From assembly GCF_014651075.1 (NCBI RefSeq), contig NZ_BMWE01000018.1:62001-126000 (forward strand): a stretch of 64,000 bases of DNA. The letters are read 5' to 3'. Positions 60,081 to 64,000 of the stretch are shown in pieces. The translations under genes were made by a program, and so were the position numbers. Below the pieces are notes generated by a model. That model searched no databases, had not been told where the DNA came from, and was given only the letters and a program-made list of their open reading frames with translations. The stretch comes from Streptomyces djakartensis (GTDB taxonomy: Bacteria > Actinomycetota > Actinomycetes > Streptomycetales > Streptomycetaceae). Positions within the stretch are counted from its first letter, which is position 1, and each line of letters starts with the position of its first letter.

Positions 60081-61244
60081 TCAGCGGGACAGGGCGGGGA
60101 CCGCGGGGGTGCGGGAGGTGTCGGTGCGGGAGAGGCGCAGGGCGTGGGCTATCGAGGCCAGTGTCACGTGGCGGTGCCAGCCCTGGAAGGAGCGGCCCTC
60201 GAAGTCGCGGACGCCGACGCCCAGGCTGACGCGGGCGAAGTCGGCGTCCACGCGGCAGGTCAGCATGGCCAGCCGCAGCAGTGCGCCACGGTTCCAGGAC
60301 GTGAGGTCGGTGAGCCACAGGTCCGCGGGTCGCCTGCGGTTGGCGCGCCACACCCCGAGCAGCAGCAGCGTGCGCTGCGGCAGCTGATCGGTCAGCACCA
60401 CGTTGCACGGGGCGACGAAGCTGACGGACCCCTGCCACTCCACCGGGCGCCTGAGCCGCTTGAGCTGTTCCATGAGGTGCTGGGCGGGCGAGACCTGCGC
60501 ACGCCGGTCCAGCTGGCCCCGGCCGCCGGCGGGGGCGAGCGGAAGATCGCCGCTCACCCTTAACAGAAACGATTGATCAGCCGCGGACAGCGCCCGCACC
60601 AACCGGGGCAGCGTGGCGATCCGCGCGTCCATCACCACCGGACGCGCCAACGCCCGGTTGGTGTGCGTGAGTTCCGTCACCAGGTCGACGAGCTTCTCCT
60701 CCTCGCCGTGCGCGCTCAGCTGCCGATCGTGATGGTCTCCCGGCCCACAGCCCAGCGTCAGGTGCCAGTTCACCGGTGCCGACATGGTGTCGGAGGCGAG
60801 CCAGAGCCCGTAGCTCTGCTGACAGCTGACCACCCGCCCCAGGTCGGGAACGAAACGCCGGCCCACGCCGACCGACCGTCCCCCTGCCTTGTAGACCACC
60901 ATGGGGCGGATCACCCACGCGTCCCCGCGTACCGTCTGGTCGGCGTAGCGAGCCAGCGCGGCACGCACGGAGCGCCAGTCCCAGGTCGATCCGGCCACGA
61001 AGTGGTGGAGGTTCTGGTCCGCGGCGCCTTCACCGACGAACGCGGCGAGATTGCGCGCGGTCTTGCGCCCCTGAGCGGTGAGCAGACCACGGACGTACTG
61101 TTCGCCTCTCTTGCGCTGGTCGGCCCGGCGCAGCGAACTGAACAGCTCCGAGCAGGTCTCGGAGATGTGCGCGTCGAAGTCGTCATCGACACCGGTGTCC
61201 CACATGGAGGCCGACGGTTTTGAGCCACACGAAATACTGTGCAT
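60081..61244 (-). CDS. IS701-like transposase-fold protein with degraded catalytic triad
   Basis: A 387-residue protein with the IS701/IS4-like DDE fold (VRGLLTAQGRKTARNLAAFV at the start, FEGRSFQGWHRHVTLASIAHAL at the end). Active transposases read I-D-D-T-G at the first catalytic Asp; here it reads VIRPMVV (about 111-117), so that Asp is gone. The second Asp remains (VVMDARIA, Asp206). The third-region R-I-E ... K is R-V-D ... S. No inverted repeats or target duplications were seen. TTA Leu228 is at 60561-60563. It is probably a domesticated regulator. The start is ATG 61244 (GAGGG upstream); the frame extends to 61256. Confidence 0.8.
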   Translation of the reverse strand: MHSISCGSKPSASMWDTGVDDDFDAHISETCSELFSSLRRADQRKRGEQYVRGLLTAQGRKTARNLAAFVGEGAADQNLHHFVAGSTWDWRSVRAALARYADQTVRGDAWVIRPMVVYKAGGRSVGVGRRFVPDLGRVVSCQQSYGLWLASDTMSAPVNWHLTLGCGPGDHHDRQLSAHGEEEKLVDLVTELTHTNRALARPVVMDARIATLPRLVRALSAADQSFLLRVSGDLPLAPAGGRGQLDRRAQVSPAQHLMEQLKRLRRPVEWQGSVSFVAPCNVVLTDQLPQRTLLLLGVWRANRRRPADLWLTDLTSWNRGALLRLAMLTCRVDADFARVSLGVGVRDFEGRSFQGWHRHVTLASIAHALRLSRTDTSRTPAVPALSR

Positions 61245-61566
61245 CATGACCCTCACAAGCCGCTTGATCCACTGGAAAAGACCTGCTGGCCAGCCTCAGC
61301 TAATTCGTTCCGTAAATCCAGGTGCCGAGGCCACACAATTCTTCGGGCACACCTCGCGCCTCACGCCGCGAGGAGCCTTCATCGGCGTTTCAGGATGATT
61401 AAATCCGCGTCGCCCGGTGACGAACCCACCGTCACCGGCCCTGCAGCGGTGGGAACACACCACCGTTGCGCGACGGCTCACACTCTTTGTCAGATACGCC
61501 TTGCCCGGCGGCCGCGCGGTGCCTTAGACATCTGCTCCCACCCACCCGTCCGCCGCGAGGTCACCC

Positions 61567-62733
61567 ATGCCCCTGCCGAAACATCTTCCCGCGCTCGGCG
61601 GGATGCGTTTCATCTCCGCTCTGCTGGTATTCACCTCCCATATATCGACGCAGCCGTTCTTCAAGAACACAGAGATCAATTCCGCGCTGCAGTTCCCGCT
61701 GAACCGGCTGGGCCCGCTGACGGTCTCGTTCTTCTTCATGCTCAGCGGTTTCGTCCTCACCTGGGCGGGTCTGCCCGACAAGTCCAAGGTGAACTTCTGG
61801 CGGCGGCGCACGGTCCGCGCGTACTCGCTGCACCTGCCCGTGCTGCTGGTGACGCTGCTGATCGTGCTGGCCCTCAACGAGCCCAACATGGGCCGATCGG
61901 TGTGGGACGGACTGCTCACGAACCTGCTGCTGATCCAGGCGTGGTTCCCCGACCACCACGAGTACGGCAGCATGAACCCGGTGGCGTGGTCGCTCTCCTG
62001 CGAGCTGTTCTTCTACGCCATGTTCCCGTTCCTGTTCGCCTTCTTCACCAAGGTCCGTACGGACCGGCTGTGGCGGTGGGCCGCCGCGGTGTCCGTGGCC
62101 GCCGTCTCCATCCCCCTGGTCGCACTGCTGCTGCCGGCCAGTCCGCCCCTGCCGTGGGACCCGGACATGCCGCAGCTGCGGTGGTGGTTCATCTACATGT
62201 TCCCGCCGGTCCGGCTGCTGGAGTTCGTGCTCGGGATGCTCATGGCCCAGATCGTGATCCGGGGACGCTGGAGGGGCCCGCGCCCCCTGGCCTGCGTCGC
62301 GCTGTTCTCAGCGGTGTTCGCGGTGACGTTCGCGGTACCGAACCACTACGACCCCGGCGCGGTGACCGTCCCGGTGATCGCGCTGCTGCTCGCCTCGGTG
62401 GCCTTCGGCGACGTGCGCGGCGTCCGCTCCTGGCTGGGGACCAGGACGATGGTGCTGCTGGGGGAACTCACCTTCGCCTTCTACCTCGTCCACTACCTGA
62501 TCATCCAGTACGGGCACCGCTTCGCCGGCGGGAAGCAGGGCTATTACCGGCAGTGGGACACACCGGCCGCCGTCGGGCTGACCCTGCTCGCCTTCGCGCT
62601 GGCGCTGGGGCTGTCGGCGTTGCTGCACTTCTTCGTGGAGAAGCCGGTCATGCGAACCCTGGGACGGCCGCGGCGGGCCCCGGACGCCGGCCCGACACCC
62701 AGGTCCGAACCCGCCCCGTCCGGCACTCCGTAG
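61567..62733 (+). CDS. Membrane O-acyltransferase (acyltransferase-3 family, MdmB/AcyA-like)
   Basis: A 388-residue membrane protein with about ten segments. The acyltransferase-3 opening HLPALGGMRFISALLVFTSH is present, as are the SFFFMLSGFVLTW and NPVAWSLSCELFFYAMFP motifs. This is the family that O-acylates macrolides: MdmB acts on the macrolactone 3-hydroxyl, and AcyB1-type enzymes act on mycarose. Which one applies here cannot be decided from the sequence. GAGGT precedes ATG 61567. Confidence 0.88.
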   Translation: MPLPKHLPALGGMRFISALLVFTSHISTQPFFKNTEINSALQFPLNRLGPLTVSFFFMLSGFVLTWAGLPDKSKVNFWRRRTVRAYSLHLPVLLVTLLIVLALNEPNMGRSVWDGLLTNLLLIQAWFPDHHEYGSMNPVAWSLSCELFFYAMFPFLFAFFTKVRTDRLWRWAAAVSVAAVSIPLVALLLPASPPLPWDPDMPQLRWWFIYMFPPVRLLEFVLGMLMAQIVIRGRWRGPRPLACVALFSAVFAVTFAVPNHYDPGAVTVPVIALLLASVAFGDVRGVRSWLGTRTMVLLGELTFAFYLVHYLIIQYGHRFAGGKQGYYRQWDTPAAVGLTLLAFALALGLSALLHFFVEKPVMRTLGRPRRAPDAGPTPRSEPAPSGTP

Positions 62734-62791
62734 CCGACGCGGGACGACCGGTGCGGGGCGTGCCCGAGGGCGCGCCCCGCAGCCGTGTGCG

Positions 62792-63655
62792 TCAGCGCCC
62801 GCGGAGTTCCTCGAAGAGTGTGATCCATTGGCCCGGGGTGACGTAGGCGACGACCACGCCCTGCTCCAGGCGGGCCCTGCGGAACGCGGCGGCCACCCGC
62901 CGGGCCGGGAAGCGCCGGCGCAGCGAGGCGTCCAGCGAACCGCCCTTGCCCGTGAACCCGGTCTCCACCAGGTCCCGGAAGTCGTGCATCAGACCGGGCG
63001 GGATCAGCGGCACCGGTCGTCGTTCCAGTCGCAGTACCGCGGAGTCGACGGCCGGGACGGGCCGGAACCAGTGGCGGCTGATCCGCTCGCCCATCCGCCA
63101 CTCCACCTCGGGCCAGGTGGCCACGGTAAGCCGTGACCAGCGGCGATAGCCGCCGGTGCGCTTGCGGGCGTATTCGAGCTGGGTGATCAGGGTGGTCGTA
63201 CGCAGCCGCCGCGCGTTCAGGCACCAGTCCACGATGTCCGCGGTGTTGCCGAACGGGATGTTGCCGACCACGGAGAACGGGACCTTGGGCTGCGAGGACT
63301 TCAGGAAGTCGCCGGCGACGACTTCGATCCGCGGATCCCCGGCGGTCGCCTCACGTAATCGGTCCGCGAAGTGCCGGTCGATCTCATACGCCACGACTCG
63401 TCGGCATAATCGCGCCAGCTCGCGCGTGATCACACCATTACCGGCACCGACCTCGAGAACGACCTCCCCCGGGTCCGGATCGGCGAAACGCACAAACCGC
63501 CGTACTGTTTCGCGGTCGATGAGGAAATTCTGTCCGTGAACTCTTCTTCTGCGGCCGGCATCGCTCCGGCCCGACTGCTGCGCGGTTTTGCGCCACTGCG
63601 CCCCGGTTGTACGCGCTGCGGCCATGTGCCCGCGTCCTGGCCTCTTTTCAGCCAT
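62792..63655 (-). CDS. Erm-type 23S rRNA adenine-N6-methyltransferase
   Basis: A 287-residue enzyme conferring MLS resistance by methylating A2058. Motifs: GQNFLID (residues 41-47), EVGAGNGVITREL (68-80), YEIDRHF around Glu91, AGDFL (Asp116), NIPFGNT (132-138, motif IV). N- and C-terminal basic extensions are as in producer Erm proteins. ATG 63655 has AGGAGA upstream; an alternative start is 63691. Two TTA codons (63407-63409 and 63356-63358) make its expression bldA-linked. It guards the producer's ribosomes and ends the cluster part seen here. Confidence 0.93.
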   Translation of the reverse strand: MAEKRPGRGHMAAARTTGAQWRKTAQQSGRSDAGRRRRVHGQNFLIDRETVRRFVRFADPDPGEVVLEVGAGNGVITRELARLCRRVVAYEIDRHFADRLREATAGDPRIEVVAGDFLKSSQPKVPFSVVGNIPFGNTADIVDWCLNARRLRTTTLITQLEYARKRTGGYRRWSRLTVATWPEVEWRMGERISRHWFRPVPAVDSAVLRLERRPVPLIPPGLMHDFRDLVETGFTGKGGSLDASLRRRFPARRVAAAFRRARLEQGVVVAYVTPGQWITLFEELRGR

Positions 63656-63656
63656 G

Positions 63657-63769
63657 CGTCTCCTAGGTTTGCGCTTCCGGAGCGCAGCCATTACGTACAG
63701 GAATCCCGGCGGATCGACACCTTAACCTCCCTTTACCTTCGCTGCCAGCACGCACAGCCCGAGGAGACG
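63657..63769 (-). promoter_or_regulatory. Candidate translational attenuator and leader peptide of erm
   Basis: Upstream of erm on the minus strand a GGGAGG site (63726-63731) precedes a nine-codon frame from GTG 63720, MSIRRDSCT, stop 63691-63693. The erm Shine-Dalgarno AGGAGACG (63657-63664) is exactly complementary to CGTCTCCT in the transcript at 63762-63769, ahead of the leader. This fits a translational attenuation switch. The transcription start is unknown. Confidence 0.55.
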
Positions 63770-64000
63770 AAATCAAGCCGCGGCAGCGGAAAAGCCGAAG
63801 CGGCCGCAGCCCAGGGGTACGGGATGCGGCCGCGGGGGCGGCGCGGCGCCGGCGGCGGACGCCGGACCGTGGCCGGCCCCGCCGTGCGGGCGGAGGCGCG
63901 AAATCCCTGCTCAAAACCGGGCGGCAGTCCAGCGGGTCCTGGTGCTGACCTGCGCCGTTCACCGATCTCCTACGGCCACCGAGCTGTGCCGGGAGCCCTC
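63770..64000. other. Gene-free end of the window
   Basis: A 231-bp GC-rich stretch upstream of erm. It should hold the erm promoter and the start of whatever follows. The 99-residue minus-strand frame across 63663-63962 is Arg/Pro-rich and lacks a ribosome binding site, so I do not call it. Confidence 0.5.

Noticed and set aside
60081..61244. Active IS701 insertion sequence
   Set aside because: The first catalytic Asp and the E...K signature are altered, and no terminal inverted repeats or target duplications were seen.
63663..63962. 99-codon minus-strand frame upstream of erm
   Set aside because: Arg/Pro-rich, no ribosome binding site, and it overlaps the leader peptide region in another frame.
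47468..64000. Polyketide synthase module
   Set aside because: No ketosynthase, acyltransferase or ketoreductase PKS motifs occur in any frame; the PKS must be outside the window.

Overview
The window is high-GC actinobacterial DNA, almost certainly Streptomyces. The grounds are the codon bias, GTG starts, translational coupling by GTGA/ATGA overlaps, rare TTA codons confined to regulators and resistance genes, and a chromosomal block (glnA2-like gene, panB, DrrAB-type ABC transporter, AfsR-like regulator, map, efeOBU) resembling a conserved Streptomyces core region. Everything here was read from sequence only; no database search was run.

Layout. (1) 1-488 is the 3' end of a type I glutamine synthetase-like gene (glnA2 type). 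(2) About 401-15918 is an integrated actinomycete integrative and conjugative element (AICE). It is bounded by an 88-bp near-perfect direct repeat of the last 29 codons of that gene. It carries integrase, excisionase, a TGACGCA iteron region, a primase-polymerase and helicase-like replication pair, a TraB-type FtsK/SpoIIIE translocase with candidate clt repeats, Spd-type membrane proteins, a GntR/UTRA regulator with three operators, a YdcF-like gene, and two low-GC cargo genes beside the att sites. One cargo gene encodes a Shedu-like (DUF4263) putative anti-phage nuclease. (3) 16.1-47.0 kb is chromosome: an orphan membrane protein, MFS pumps, an EEP phosphatase-like protein, panB, an ABC exporter preceded by four 11-bp-phased heptamers, a SARP/NB-ARC regulator, M50 protease, F420-dependent NADP reductase, map, haem oxygenase, PhzF-like protein, the efeO-efeB-efeU iron operon under an iron box, a repeat-rich intergenic region, a lipoprotein, GDPD, TetR with operators, an S37-type peptidase, an Rsm22-like methyltransferase, a serine hydrolase, an oxidoreductase and DoxX. 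(4) 47.5-63.7 kb is part of a secondary-metabolite cluster that looks like a mycarose-bearing 16-membered macrolide pathway: a sugar operon (glycosyltransferase, 4-ketoreductase, 2,3-reductase), a divergent operon for a sugar C-methyltransferase and a hydroxy/methoxymalonyl-ACP cassette, a macrolide glycosyltransferase, a 3,5-epimerase, a GAF/PucR-type activator with four TTA codons, a transposase-like protein with a degraded active site, a membrane O-acyltransferase, and an Erm-type 23S rRNA methyltransferase with a candidate leader peptide.

How it fits together. The AICE modules form one conjugation unit: excise, replicate, transfer double-stranded DNA by TraB, spread by Spd proteins, all held by the GntR regulator; its edges hold defence cargo. 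In the cluster, dTDP-mycarose synthesis, an unusual extender unit, acylation and two resistance strategies (ribosome methylation, drug glycosylation) converge on a macrolide whose polyketide synthase must lie outside this window. TTA codons in the activator, the transposase-like gene and erm suggest bldA-linked timing.
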